DNA of 33,916 nt, taken from contig NZ_JABKKE010000025.1 of the NCBI RefSeq assembly GCF_013166575.1, positions 1 to 33,916 on the forward strand, written 5' to 3'. A program made the position numbers and the translations under genes. This document shows, one piece after another, positions 1 through 7,387 of the stretch. Within the stretch, counting starts at the first letter, position 1, and each line of letters starts with the position of its first letter. The stretch comes from Xylanibacter rodentium. Lineage in GTDB: Bacteria > Bacteroidota > Bacteroidia > Bacteroidales > Bacteroidaceae. Below the pieces are notes generated by a model. It was given only the letters and a program-made list of their open reading frames with translations, was not told the DNA's origin and made no database searches.

Positions 1-9
1 CCGAGTGAT

Positions 10-38
10 TATGTAGTTTGATTCTGTTGACTAACTTA
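10..38 (+). repeat. Partial copy of the tail of the REP-like end repeat
   Basis: This stretch (core TTGATTCTGTTGACTAACTT) closely matches the tail of the fuller element at 87-266 and the reverse complement of 33672-33705. It is probably the end of another copy cut by the window edge. Nothing coding is seen here. Confidence 0.55.
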
Positions 39-86
39 ATATATTTATTTGACTATGATTCCAGAAATGAGCGACAAGTTTTGGAC

Positions 87-266
87 ACCCTACCTTGCAG
101 GGCGCGGGGATTGGCGATGTTTGAATCCCGGGGTGTCGCTACGCTCTGCCCCGGGCTGTGTGCTTGTTGCCCCGTTGGGGCGCATCCATCCAGAGCGCAT
201 TTTGTCCAGACAAGGCACATTCTGTCCGGACAATAATGTAGTTTAACCTTGTTGGCTGACTTACGT
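87..266 (+). repeat. REP-like GC-rich intergenic repeat, left copy
   Basis: This non-coding block is built from short palindromic modules. Positions 127-191 contain a CCCGGGG...CCCCGGG hairpin followed by a GCCCC...GGGGC hairpin, and they match the reverse complement of 33798-33863 with only about five differences over 66 positions. The tail (about 231-266) also matches the right-hand copy. Small reading frames across it are by-products of the palindromes. Similar cccgggg/gcctgg-type repeats are common between genes in Bacteroidales and may be moved by REP-associated transposases; no such transposase lies in this window. From 267 to 386 I see nothing. Confidence 0.75.
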
Positions 267-386
267 ATCGTTGTCTTCTCAATGGAAAATGATAGGTTTG
301 GTTAGGGTTGTATTTTAAATGTGGGTTTACCTTTGAATTTTTATGTCTTTTTTCATTTTATTTCTTCTTGTCTGAAAAAGAAATTG

Positions 387-395
387 TATATTTGC
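387..395 (+). promoter_or_regulatory. Bacteroidetes-type -7 promoter box
   Basis: TATATTTGC matches the TAnnTTTG consensus and lies 27 bases before the ATG of the next gene. A TTG at 368-370 could be the upstream box, but its spacing is shorter than usual. Confidence 0.6.
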
Positions 396-422
396 AGAAA
401 ATAAATATTGCTACCATATAAC

Positions 423-1079
423 ATGGCAAAACTATCAAACTGGTCTGATGATTATTGGCTGTTGCTCATGCAACTTTACCTGCGTAACCCCGTGGGTGTA
501 AAGCCTATGTACAGCAGGCCGATGGTAGAGCTGAGCCTTGAGTTGCACATACGTCCAGCATTGCTGTTTACCCGCATGTGTGCAATAGCTAATCATGAAA
601 CACCTTATATAGAACATCTGTGGGAGACATACGGCAGCAATCCACGGCGACTGTCGGCAGCTGTAAAGAGGTTGCGTGGCATGAGTGGTTTTTGTAATGC
701 CGAGGCTTTTTATGCCGGTGTGAATACCGTCGAGACATTTGAGCGGGATTTTCGTCCGATATGTGAAGACATTGACGTAATTCCTGTAATGCTTATAATG
801 ATAATAGATCTGTATTTCCGCCTTACTCCGGCCACGATGGTACCCGAGACCCCTGAGGTGATAGAACTGGCGCGAGTGATGAGGATTTCGCCTGACGTGG
901 TAAATGATGTGTTGCAACTATACCAGCATTTCGATCCTTATCTGAGTCGTCCGGCTAATCTTCGACTCCTTTCCTCTCCGTTAATGCCAGCCTGTCGCAC
1001 TATATGGCAACGTTTCGGTAATAGCAGTATTGAGGGTCTTGCATCGTATGCGAGGGAGTTGAAGGAGTTTTTTTTATAA
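423..1079 (+). CDS. Conserved hypothetical protein upstream of rpoN
   Basis: This 218-residue protein has no function I can name. An in-frame TTG lies upstream at 408, but the ATG at 423 is preferred because it opens a natural N-terminus (MAKLSNWSDDYWLLLMQLY) just after the promoter box. The protein is soluble-looking and helix-rich, with many Leu, Arg and Met, no signal peptide and no clear membrane segment apart from a short hydrophobic patch (IPVMLIMIIDLYF, about residue 119-131). It has its own promoter and is followed by a separate rpoN promoter, so the two genes need not be co-transcribed. Codon use resembles the neighbours, which favours a real gene. I vaguely recall similar proteins next to rpoN in Bacteroidales, but that is memory and was not checked. 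Confidence 0.8.
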   Translation: MAKLSNWSDDYWLLLMQLYLRNPVGVKPMYSRPMVELSLELHIRPALLFTRMCAIANHETPYIEHLWETYGSNPRRLSAAVKRLRGMSGFCNAEAFYAGVNTVETFERDFRPICEDIDVIPVMLIMIIDLYFRLTPATMVPETPEVIELARVMRISPDVVNDVLQLYQHFDPYLSRPANLRLLSSPLMPACRTIWQRFGNSSIEGLASYARELKEFFL

Positions 1080-1198
1080 ACGGTTTGGTTCTTCCTTTAG
1101 CGAATTTTGCCAACTATAATTCTCTTTAACTCCTAAAAGAAAACTCCTAAAGAAAATAAATAAAAACCATTAAGTTTTTCTTTATTCTTTTTTTTATT

Positions 1199-1207
1199 TA
1201 AATTTGC
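1199..1207 (+). promoter_or_regulatory. Promoter -7 box of rpoN
   Basis: TAAATTTGC fits TAnnTTTG and lies 34 bases before the rpoN ATG, in a very T/A-rich stretch. No clean TTTG upstream box is visible at the usual spacing. Confidence 0.6.
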
Positions 1208-1241
1208 AGACGAAAAAAGACACGATAATTTCATTTTGTTT

Positions 1242-2765
1242 ATGGCTCAAAGTCAGGTTCAGGAACAGAAACAGGAACAAGCGCTCAGGCAGACACAAAA
1301 CTTCTCGCAACAGCAGCTGTTGCAAGCCCATCTGGTGGAACTGCCCATCAATCAGTTGATGGAGCGGATAAATGCCGAGATGGACGACAATCCTGCGCTT
1401 GAGGCGGAGTCACCGGGAGATGACATTACATCAGGAAACGAAATCTATGATGATGGTCCAAACGACGACACTGTTTCGGATGACGATTTTGACACGCGCA
1501 ATGAGCGCGAGGAACGGCAGTCGGCGCTTGACGACGCTTTGAGCAATATAGGGCGCGATGATGAAGATCTGCCAGTGTATCATGGCGGAATCAACACGCA
1601 GGATGAGCGTGAGGACATGGTATATGGTGAGGCGGTGTCATTCTACGACCAGTTGAAGGAGCAACTGGGCGAGATGGATATCGATGACAGGCAACGCCAG
1701 ATAATGGAATATCTGATAGGCTCGCTCGACGACGATGGATTGCTGCGCAAAAGCATGGACGGCATCGCCGACGAACTGGCCATATATCAGGGGTTGGACG
1801 TGACGGCCGACGATATAGACCGTGTGCTCGGCATTATGCAGCAGTATCTCGACCCGCCCGGCATCGGAGCCCGCAGTTTGCAGGAGTGTTTGCTGTTGCA
1901 GGTGAAGCGCAGACCCGACTCACGGTTGAAGAATCTGATGCTCGATGTGGTTGAACGTTATTTTGACGAGTTCACTAAGAAACATTGGCATCGTATACGG
2001 GCGGCACTGTCATTGACGGAGATGCAGGCCGATGTACTGATGGGTGAGTTACGAAAGCTGAACCCCAAGCCTGGAGCGTCGATGGGTGAGACTGTAGGCA
2101 GGAATATGCAGCAGATAACGCCCGATTTTATAGTTGACACGCATGAGGACGGCAGTGTGACGTTCTCGCTCAACAGTGGCGATGTTCCCGAACTGCATGT
2201 GTCGCAATCGTTTGCCGACACGTTGCGCGAATATCAGGAGAACAAGGCCGGAATGAGCCGGCAGATGAAGGAGGCGCTTCTGTATACCAAGAAGAAAGTA
2301 GAGGCGGCACAGGGATTTATTGAGGCTGTGAAAATGCGTCGACGTACGCTTACGCTTACCATGCAAGCCATAATACACTGGCAGCACCGTTTTTTCGAGG
2401 ATGGAGACGAAGCCTCGTTACGTCCGATGATTCTTAAGGACATAGCCGAGAAAACAGGTCTCGACCTTTCTACTATCTCACGTGTAAGCAACAGCAAATA
2501 TGCCCAGACACGGTGGGGGACTTTCCCCTTGCGTCATTTCTTTAGCGACAGCTATGTCACGGAAAGCGGCGAAGAATTGTCGACACGCCGTATAAAAGCC
2601 GCTTTACGGGATATAGTTGATGCCGAGGACCGTAGCCGCCCGCTGAGCGACGACGCCTTGCGCGATGAACTCAACAAGCGCGGTTATCCCATAGCCCGTC
2701 GTACCGTGGCCAAATACCGTGAGCAGCTCAGCATACCGATAGCCCGTCTGAGGCGGATTCATTGA
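1242..2765 (+). CDS. rpoN: RNA polymerase sigma-54 factor
   Basis: This is the alternative sigma factor that directs RNA polymerase to -24/-12 promoters and needs AAA+ activators. The 507-residue length is typical. The N-terminal region I is Gln-rich (from about residue 3, QSQVQEQKQEQALRQTQ) and contains the usual LxxPxxxL-like activator-response segment and a NPALE motif. An acidic region II follows (many Asp/Glu, about residues 50-110), then the core-binding domain, a helix-turn-helix, and the diagnostic RpoN box ARRTVAKYRE at residues 485-494 near the C-terminus. The start is the ATG at 1242; the in-frame TTG six bases earlier is less likely. The PAP2-like gene follows after 46 bases, so read-through is possible. 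Confidence 0.97.
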   Translation: MAQSQVQEQKQEQALRQTQNFSQQQLLQAHLVELPINQLMERINAEMDDNPALEAESPGDDITSGNEIYDDGPNDDTVSDDDFDTRNEREERQSALDDALSNIGRDDEDLPVYHGGINTQDEREDMVYGEAVSFYDQLKEQLGEMDIDDRQRQIMEYLIGSLDDDGLLRKSMDGIADELAIYQGLDVTADDIDRVLGIMQQYLDPPGIGARSLQECLLLQVKRRPDSRLKNLMLDVVERYFDEFTKKHWHRIRAALSLTEMQADVLMGELRKLNPKPGASMGETVGRNMQQITPDFIVDTHEDGSVTFSLNSGDVPELHVSQSFADTLREYQENKAGMSRQMKEALLYTKKKVEAAQGFIEAVKMRRRTLTLTMQAIIHWQHRFFEDGDEASLRPMILKDIAEKTGLDLSTISRVSNSKYAQTRWGTFPLRHFFSDSYVTESGEELSTRRIKAALRDIVDAEDRSRPLSDDALRDELNKRGYPIARRTVAKYREQLSIPIARLRRIH

Positions 2766-2811
2766 ATGAAGAGTTAGGAATATCTGCCCAATAATAAAAC
2801 AAATAAAAAAG

Positions 2812-3483
2812 ATGTTACACAAAGAACATCAACAAAGGCTTTATCCTTCGGAAAGGCATAAGAGCACACGTACCAAGAATATCATTCTTGCGGCACGGTT
2901 GTTCAGTATGCTGTTTGCGCCGTTCTATCTGCCTCTTGTGGGACTGATAGCATTGTTTCTGTTCAGTTATCTCAGCCTGTTGCCGCTGTTCTACAAGATT
3001 TTTGTCCTGTCTTTGGTGTGCGTATTTACAATATTGATTCCGACACTGCTAATACGTCTATACCGTCATTATCAGGGTTGGACGCTTATAGAATTGGGAC
3101 ACAAGGAGCGGCGAATGGTGCCGTATGTAATATCTATCATGTGTTATCTAATGTGTGTATATATCATGGAAAGGTTGCACATACCCCATTTCATGGGAAG
3201 CATCATTACAGCGGCACTGATGATACAGATTGTCTGTGCCATAATTAATGCATGGTGGAAGATCAGCACCCATACGGCGGCTATCGGCGGTATGGCGGGG
3301 GCATTGTTCTCGTTTGGAGAGATATTCGGTTTCAATCCCGTGTGGTGGATGTGCCTCGTTTTTCTGCTTGCCGGATTGCTCGGTACGAGCCGAATGATTC
3401 TGCGCCAGCACTCGTTGGCTCAGGTTGTTGGAGGATTCTGCATCGGTATGGTATGCTCGGCACTTACCATATTGTTCGTGTAG
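2812..3483 (+). CDS. PAP2-like integral membrane protein
   Basis: This 223-residue protein is strongly hydrophobic, with about five to six membrane helices (roughly residues 25-75, 95-120, 123-145, 160-195 and 200-222). Its C-terminal part resembles the PAP2/phosphatidic acid phosphatase fold: an STHTAAIGG segment stands where PSGH would be, and SRMILRQHSLAQ stands where the SRx5Hx3D motif would be. The first motif (KX6RP) is not clear; KERRMVPY lies near that place. The final acidic residue of motif three is Gln here, so either catalysis differs or the family works without it. PAP2 enzymes dephosphorylate lipid phosphates such as undecaprenyl pyrophosphate or lipid A. The substrate here is unknown. 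Confidence 0.8.
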   Translation: MLHKEHQQRLYPSERHKSTRTKNIILAARLFSMLFAPFYLPLVGLIALFLFSYLSLLPLFYKIFVLSLVCVFTILIPTLLIRLYRHYQGWTLIELGHKERRMVPYVISIMCYLMCVYIMERLHIPHFMGSIITAALMIQIVCAIINAWWKISTHTAAIGGMAGALFSFGEIFGFNPVWWMCLVFLLAGLLGTSRMILRQHSLAQVVGGFCIGMVCSALTILFV

Positions 3484-3536
3484 ACGTTGTTATGGAAAAG
3501 CCGTATTGAATGAATATTTGCAAATATAAAAAGAAT

Positions 3537-4043
3537 ATGAATCCAGTAGTAAGTATTATCATGGGCAGTACGAGTGATATGCCCGTAATGGAAAAGGCCT
3601 GCAAGTTTCTTGACGAGATGCAGGTGCCGTTTGAAGTTAACGCACTGTCTGCCCACCGCACGCCGGATGCAGTGGAGCAGTTTGCCCGCGGAGCCAAGGA
3701 TCGCGGTATAAAGGTGATAATAGCCGGAGCTGGCATGGCTGCCGCGCTGCCAGGGGTGATAGCGGCTTCGACAACGCTGCCCGTTATCGGAGTACCCATC
3801 AAGGGCATGCTTGACGGGCTTGACGCCATGTTGAGTATCATACAGATGCCTCCGGGAATACCTGTGGCCACGGTGGGAGTGAACGGAGCGCAGAATGCCG
3901 CAATCCTGGCCGTGGAGATGATGGCTTTGGCTGACGAGGCTCTGGCCGTACGCCTTGCCGAGTTCAAGAGCGGGCTGAAAGCAAAAATAGAGAAGGCCAA
4001 CATGGAGCTGGCTGAGGTGAAATACAATTTCAAGACCAACTGA
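3537..4043 (+). CDS. purE: N5-carboxyaminoimidazole ribonucleotide mutase (class I PurE)
   Basis: PurE moves the carboxyl group from N5-CAIR to CAIR in de novo purine synthesis. The 168-residue length fits the class I enzyme. Visible motifs are GSTSDMPVM near the N-terminus, SAHRTPD with the catalytic His at residue 40, AGMAAALPGVIA and GVPIKGMLDGLD. An ATG at 3510 would add nine residues (MNICKYKKN). I chose 3537 because the conserved N-terminus begins there and because the sequence AATATTTGC at about 3511-3519 looks like a weak -7 box, which would put transcription start downstream of 3510. No purK is adjacent. A large repeat/hairpin region separates it from ispG. Confidence 0.95.
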   Translation: MNPVVSIIMGSTSDMPVMEKACKFLDEMQVPFEVNALSAHRTPDAVEQFARGAKDRGIKVIIAGAGMAAALPGVIAASTTLPVIGVPIKGMLDGLDAMLSIIQMPPGIPVATVGVNGAQNAAILAVEMMALADEALAVRLAEFKSGLKAKIEKANMELAEVKYNFKTN

Positions 4044-4060
4044 TTCATCGGAATCAGTTT

Positions 4061-4226
4061 AGAGTGCAGAGTGATGATTGCAGAGGTATGATTACCTTTA
4101 GTAAATGAGGCTTGAGGGTAATCATACCAAGAGAGTAAATAAGAATTGTACTAAAAGAGGTATGATTACCTTTAGTAAATGAGGCTTGACGGTAATCATA
4201 CCTCTGCACTCATCACTCTACACTCT
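4061..4226. repeat. Nested direct and inverted repeat between purE and ispG
   Basis: Outer arms 4061-4096 and 4191-4226 are inverted repeats of 36 bases with two mismatches. Inside are two direct repeats of 46 bases (4083-4128 and 4157-4202) with one mismatch, and each is itself a hairpin with a 12-base stem (GGTATGATTACC pairing GGTAATCATACC). The region can therefore fold either as two side-by-side hairpins or as one long stem closing over an inner one. It follows the purE stop by 17 bases and ends 20 bases before the ispG ATG. It may end purE transcripts or affect ispG expression, but neither is shown by the sequence. Confidence 0.85.
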
Positions 4227-4246
4227 TCACTAAAAAAGATATTGTC

Positions 4247-6181
4247 ATGATAGACTTGTTTAACTACTCACGCCGCAAGGCATCTGTCGTCAACGTAGGC
4301 AACACTCCTCTCGGCGGCGACAATCCTGTGCGTGTGCAGTCGATGACCACTACGCAGACTACCGACACCGAAGGTTCAGTGGCTCAGACAGAACGCATAG
4401 TGGATGCCGGAGGAGAATATGTGCGTCTTACCACGCAGGGCGTGCGCGAGGCCGAGAACCTGAAGAATATCGGTGAGCGGCTGAGAGCCGACGGATATGC
4501 AGTCCCGATAGTGGCCGACGTGCATTTCAACCCCAACGTGGCCGATGTGGCTGCACTCTATGCCGGGAAAGTACGTGTGAATCCGGGTAACTATGTTGAT
4601 CCCGCCCGTACGTTCAGACAACTGGAGTATACCGATGAAGAATATGCCGCCGAACTTCAGAAGATAGAACAACGTTTCGTGCCGTTCCTCAATATATGCC
4701 GCGAGCATCATACGGCAGTGCGTATCGGCGTCAATCACGGTTCGCTCTCCGACCGCATCATGTCGCGTTACGGCGACACGCCCGAGGGCATCGTTGAGAG
4801 CTGTATGGAATTTCTGCGCATCTGCAAGCGGGAGAAGTTTGACGATGTGGTCATCTCCATAAAGGCAAGCAACACTGTCGTCATGGTACGTTCGGTACGT
4901 CTGCTTGTCGACGCCATGGAGCGCGCGGACATGTACTATCCGCTGCACCTTGGAGTGACCGAGGCCGGCGAGGGTGAGGACGGACGCATAAAGAGTGCCG
5001 TAGGTATCGGTGCATTGCTGGCCGACGGTATCGGCGACACCATCCGCGTATCACTCAGCGAGGAGCCCGAGGCTGAGATTCCCGTGGCACGCCATCTTGT
5101 AGACTATGTCACGTGTCGTGACGGTCACATGATGATCCCTGCCACGGCATGTGCCGGTTTCGATTGGCTGCACCCCGAGCGTCGCAAGACGACAGCCGTG
5201 GGGAATATCGGCGGTGACAATGTGCCGGTGGTGGTGGGACCGGCCCCCCTCGGTCCCCCCAAGGGGGGATGCCCTGCGGGAGACACTGAGTCCGACGAGC
5301 AGCCCAATACGAAGTCCGATATGAAGCCCGACTATATATATATAGGTGGCAATATGCCGGCGAATCCGGCGTCCGGCCACAAGTATATCGTCGACTTTAA
5401 TGTATATCAGGAGCATTTCGGTGCTGCTGCTTCATCCCCCCTTGGGGGGACTGAGGGGGGGGCGGGCTCCTTCTATCCCATCTTCCCCCATACGGCCATG
5501 CCGTTCATTGGTACAGTGCAAGCCGATGTCAAATTCCTTGTGCTGCAATACGGTGTGCCGGCAGAGGAGTATACGGCATGTCTGCGCAGGCATCCTGAGG
5601 TGGTTGTGGTGTGCGTGAGCAACCATCAGAACCGTCTTGGCGAACAGCGTGCCCTCATCCACGAGATTTCTGCCGCCGGGCTGACCAACCCGGTGGTAAT
5701 ATGCCAGATGTATCGCCACACGCAGGAGGAAAAAGGTGACTTCCAACTTGAAGCTGCCGTCGATATGGGAGCACTTATGTTTGACGGAGTCTGCGACGGA
5801 ATCTGGCTGATGAACGACGGAACACTGTCGTCATCTGACATCTGTGATACAGCCTTCGGCATATTGCAGGCTGCACGTCTGCGCACGTCAAAGACAGAGT
5901 ATATCAGTTGTCCGGGGTGTGGACGCACGCTTTACGACCTGCGCTCGACCATAGCGCGTATCAAGGAGGCCACAGCGCATTTGAAAGGTCTTAAAATAGG
6001 CATAATGGGATGTATCGTCAACGGTCCCGGCGAAATGGCTGATGCCGACTACGGATATGTTGGCGCCGGCCGAGGCAAGATTTCTCTTTACCGCCGCAAG
6101 GAGTGTGTGGCAAAGAATATTCCCGAGGAGGAGGCCGTGGAGCGTCTGCTCGAACTGATCGACAACGACACAGCCATTTAG
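4247..6181 (+). CDS. ispG: 4-hydroxy-3-methylbut-2-enyl diphosphate synthase, long three-part form
   Basis: IspG (GcpE) is the [4Fe-4S] enzyme converting MEcPP to HMBPP in the MEP isoprenoid pathway. At 644 residues this is the long Bacteroidetes/plant-like type, with an extra domain between the TIM barrel and the cluster domain. The N-terminus shows the conserved VRVQSMTTTQTTDT segment. The C-terminal domain has the cluster ligands Cys555 and Cys558 (CPGCGRTLYDL), Cys589 and Glu596 (GCIVNGPGE). The linker between the barrel and the middle domain (about residues 325-410) is unusual: it is rich in Pro, Gly and Asp, and it contains two inverted copies of a palindromic DNA repeat (5244-5271 and 5433-5460), translated as APLGPPKGG and SSPLGGTEGG. 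The reading frame stays open and all catalytic motifs are present, so the enzyme is probably functional. Confidence 0.96.
   Translation: MIDLFNYSRRKASVVNVGNTPLGGDNPVRVQSMTTTQTTDTEGSVAQTERIVDAGGEYVRLTTQGVREAENLKNIGERLRADGYAVPIVADVHFNPNVADVAALYAGKVRVNPGNYVDPARTFRQLEYTDEEYAAELQKIEQRFVPFLNICREHHTAVRIGVNHGSLSDRIMSRYGDTPEGIVESCMEFLRICKREKFDDVVISIKASNTVVMVRSVRLLVDAMERADMYYPLHLGVTEAGEGEDGRIKSAVGIGALLADGIGDTIRVSLSEEPEAEIPVARHLVDYVTCRDGHMMIPATACAGFDWLHPERRKTTAVGNIGGDNVPVVVGPAPLGPPKGGCPAGDTESDEQPNTKSDMKPDYIYIGGNMPANPASGHKYIVDFNVYQEHFGAAASSPLGGTEGGAGSFYPIFPHTAMPFIGTVQADVKFLVLQYGVPAEEYTACLRRHPEVVVVCVSNHQNRLGEQRALIHEISAAGLTNPVVICQMYRHTQEEKGDFQLEAAVDMGALMFDGVCDGIWLMNDGTLSSSDICDTAFGILQAARLRTSKTEYISCPGCGRTLYDLRSTIARIKEATAHLKGLKIGIMGCIVNGPGEMADADYGYVGAGRGKISLYRRKECVAKNIPEEEAVERLLELIDNDTAI
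5244..5271 (-). repeat. 28-base palindromic repeat inserted in ispG, copy 1
   Basis: This copy is CCCCCCTCGGTCCCCCCAAG followed by GGGGGATG. Its reverse complement matches 5433-5460 at 27 of 28 positions. Internally it is palindromic around CCCCCCAAGGGGGG. It is read in frame as part of a PLGPPKGG peptide in the IspG linker. Confidence 0.85.
5433..5460 (+). repeat. 28-base palindromic repeat inserted in ispG, copy 2
   Basis: CATCCCCCCTTGGGGGGACT plus GAGGGGGG is the inverted partner of 5244-5271. It is read in frame as SPLGGTEGG. The C/G homopolymer runs contrast with the flanking coding sequence, which suggests a later insertion. Confidence 0.85.
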
Positions 6182-6189
6182 TTAAGGAT

Positions 6190-6278
6190 TAAAAGTGAAT
6201 AATCAGGAGTTATGATATGTTGCATAAACAGAGACTGAAGGTCCCGGTGGTATCATAACTCCTGATTATTCACTTTTA
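6190..6278 (+). terminator. Long hairpin downstream of ispG
   Basis: A perfect 28-base inverted repeat (6190-6217 with 6251-6278, 33-base loop) begins nine bases after the ispG stop. It is followed by a T-rich run at 6287-6293. It could end ispG transcripts, although the stem is much longer than a usual terminator. Its core (AGGAGTTATGATA) resembles that of the purE-ispG repeat (AGAGGTATGATTACC), so the two may belong to one repeat family. Confidence 0.65.
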
Positions 6279-6384
6279 GCTCTTAGTTTTTTTATTATTA
6301 TATTAACGTGAGTTCGATATGAGAAAAGCATTATCTTAAAAAGATTTTTCCCGCATAATTCTCGTTAAATAGAAATTATTTTCT

Positions 6385-6393
6385 TAAGTTTGC
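6385..6393 (+). promoter_or_regulatory. Promoter -7 box of the ptb-buk unit
   Basis: TAAGTTTGC matches TAnnTTTG and lies 15 bases before the ptb ATG, implying a very short leader. Confidence 0.65.
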
Positions 6394-6408
6394 AGAAAAA
6401 TAAAGCCT

Positions 6409-7311
6409 ATGGAACTACTTCATGATTTTTCATTTTTGGAACAGAGACTTAGAGGCATGTCTGTCCGAAAGTGCATAGCTTTGGCCTGCCCCCACGACAC
6501 ACATACCGAATATGTGATAGAGCGCGCACTTGGCGAGGGCTTCGCGCGCTTTGTGCTTACTACGGCAGGACCGCTCAGTCCGCGTCTTGCGCGTGTGGCG
6601 GAAGCCCATGCCGGATTGGTGGACATTGTGGTCTGTGCCGATGCGGCCGAGGCCTCGCGTGAGGCAGTGGCTGTGGTGCGGCGTGGCGAGGCCGATGTGC
6701 TGATGAAGGGAACGGTGAACACAGATGTGCTTCTGCGGGCCGTACTCGACAAGCAATGCGGACTGTTGGAACCGGGGCGCGTGATGAACCATATCACGAT
6801 GAGCCACATACCGGCTTACGGGAAACTGCTGATGTTTTCGGATGCCGCTGTGGTGCCCCGTCCTACGCTCGTACAGTTTGATGCCATAGTGAATGCCTGT
6901 GCATCGGCATGCCGTCGTTTCGGAATCGACACTCCCAACATAGCGCTGACACACTGCACGGAAAAGGTGAACCCCAAGTTCGAGCACACTGTAGCCTACG
7001 AAGAGATAAAGCGTCGTGCCGCCGCAGGAGCATACGGCAATGCTGTAGTCGACGGGCCGATGGATGTCAAGACGGCGCTCGATGCCGAGAGCGGGGCCAT
7101 CAAAGGCATATCGTCGCCCGTGGCAGGCTGTGCCGACGTGCTGATATTTCCCAACATCGAGGCCGGCAACACATTCTACAAAACCATTACGCTCTTTGCC
7201 GGAGCACAGACCGCCGGGTGGCTTGCCGGTACGACGGTACCGGTGGTGGTGGCCTCGAGAGCCGATTCGGAAGTGTCCAAGTACTACAGTCTGGTCATGG
7301 CCGCTTTATGA
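6409..7311 (+). CDS. ptb: Phosphate butyryltransferase-type acyltransferase
   Basis: Ptb exchanges CoA on butyryl-CoA (or a related branched or short acyl-CoA) for phosphate, giving the acyl phosphate used by the next gene. The 300-residue length is typical of Ptb and shorter than most Pta enzymes. Family segments are visible: LMKGTVNTDVLLRAVLD, the HITMSHIP stretch, NIALTHCTEKVNPKF, GNAVVDGPMDVKTALD and a C-terminal VASRADSEVSKYYSL. It is followed 76 bases later by butyrate kinase and led by its own promoter, so the pair is very likely one operon. The acyl chain actually used (butyrate, isobutyrate, isovalerate) cannot be told from sequence. Confidence 0.92.
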   Translation: MELLHDFSFLEQRLRGMSVRKCIALACPHDTHTEYVIERALGEGFARFVLTTAGPLSPRLARVAEAHAGLVDIVVCADAAEASREAVAVVRRGEADVLMKGTVNTDVLLRAVLDKQCGLLEPGRVMNHITMSHIPAYGKLLMFSDAAVVPRPTLVQFDAIVNACASACRRFGIDTPNIALTHCTEKVNPKFEHTVAYEEIKRRAAAGAYGNAVVDGPMDVKTALDAESGAIKGISSPVAGCADVLIFPNIEAGNTFYKTITLFAGAQTAGWLAGTTVPVVVASRADSEVSKYYSLVMAAL

Positions 7312-7387
7312 CAATATTGCAGAAGTCACGTTGCGGTATGCCGCCGCACGTGGCAAACCATAAATTAACAAGTAACAACTACTGACT

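Noticed and set aside
18..246. Two short frames in the left REP-like repeat, and similar ones at 33690-33906
   Set aside because: Composed of the hairpin repeats themselves; no start context or codon bias.
4083..4202. Possible two-repeat CRISPR
   Set aside because: Only two units, each internally palindromic over its whole length, with a 28-base gap and no cas genes.
5125..5746. Antisense and alternate frames in ispG with PPLGG peptides
   Set aside because: Shadow frames produced by the GC-rich inverted repeats.
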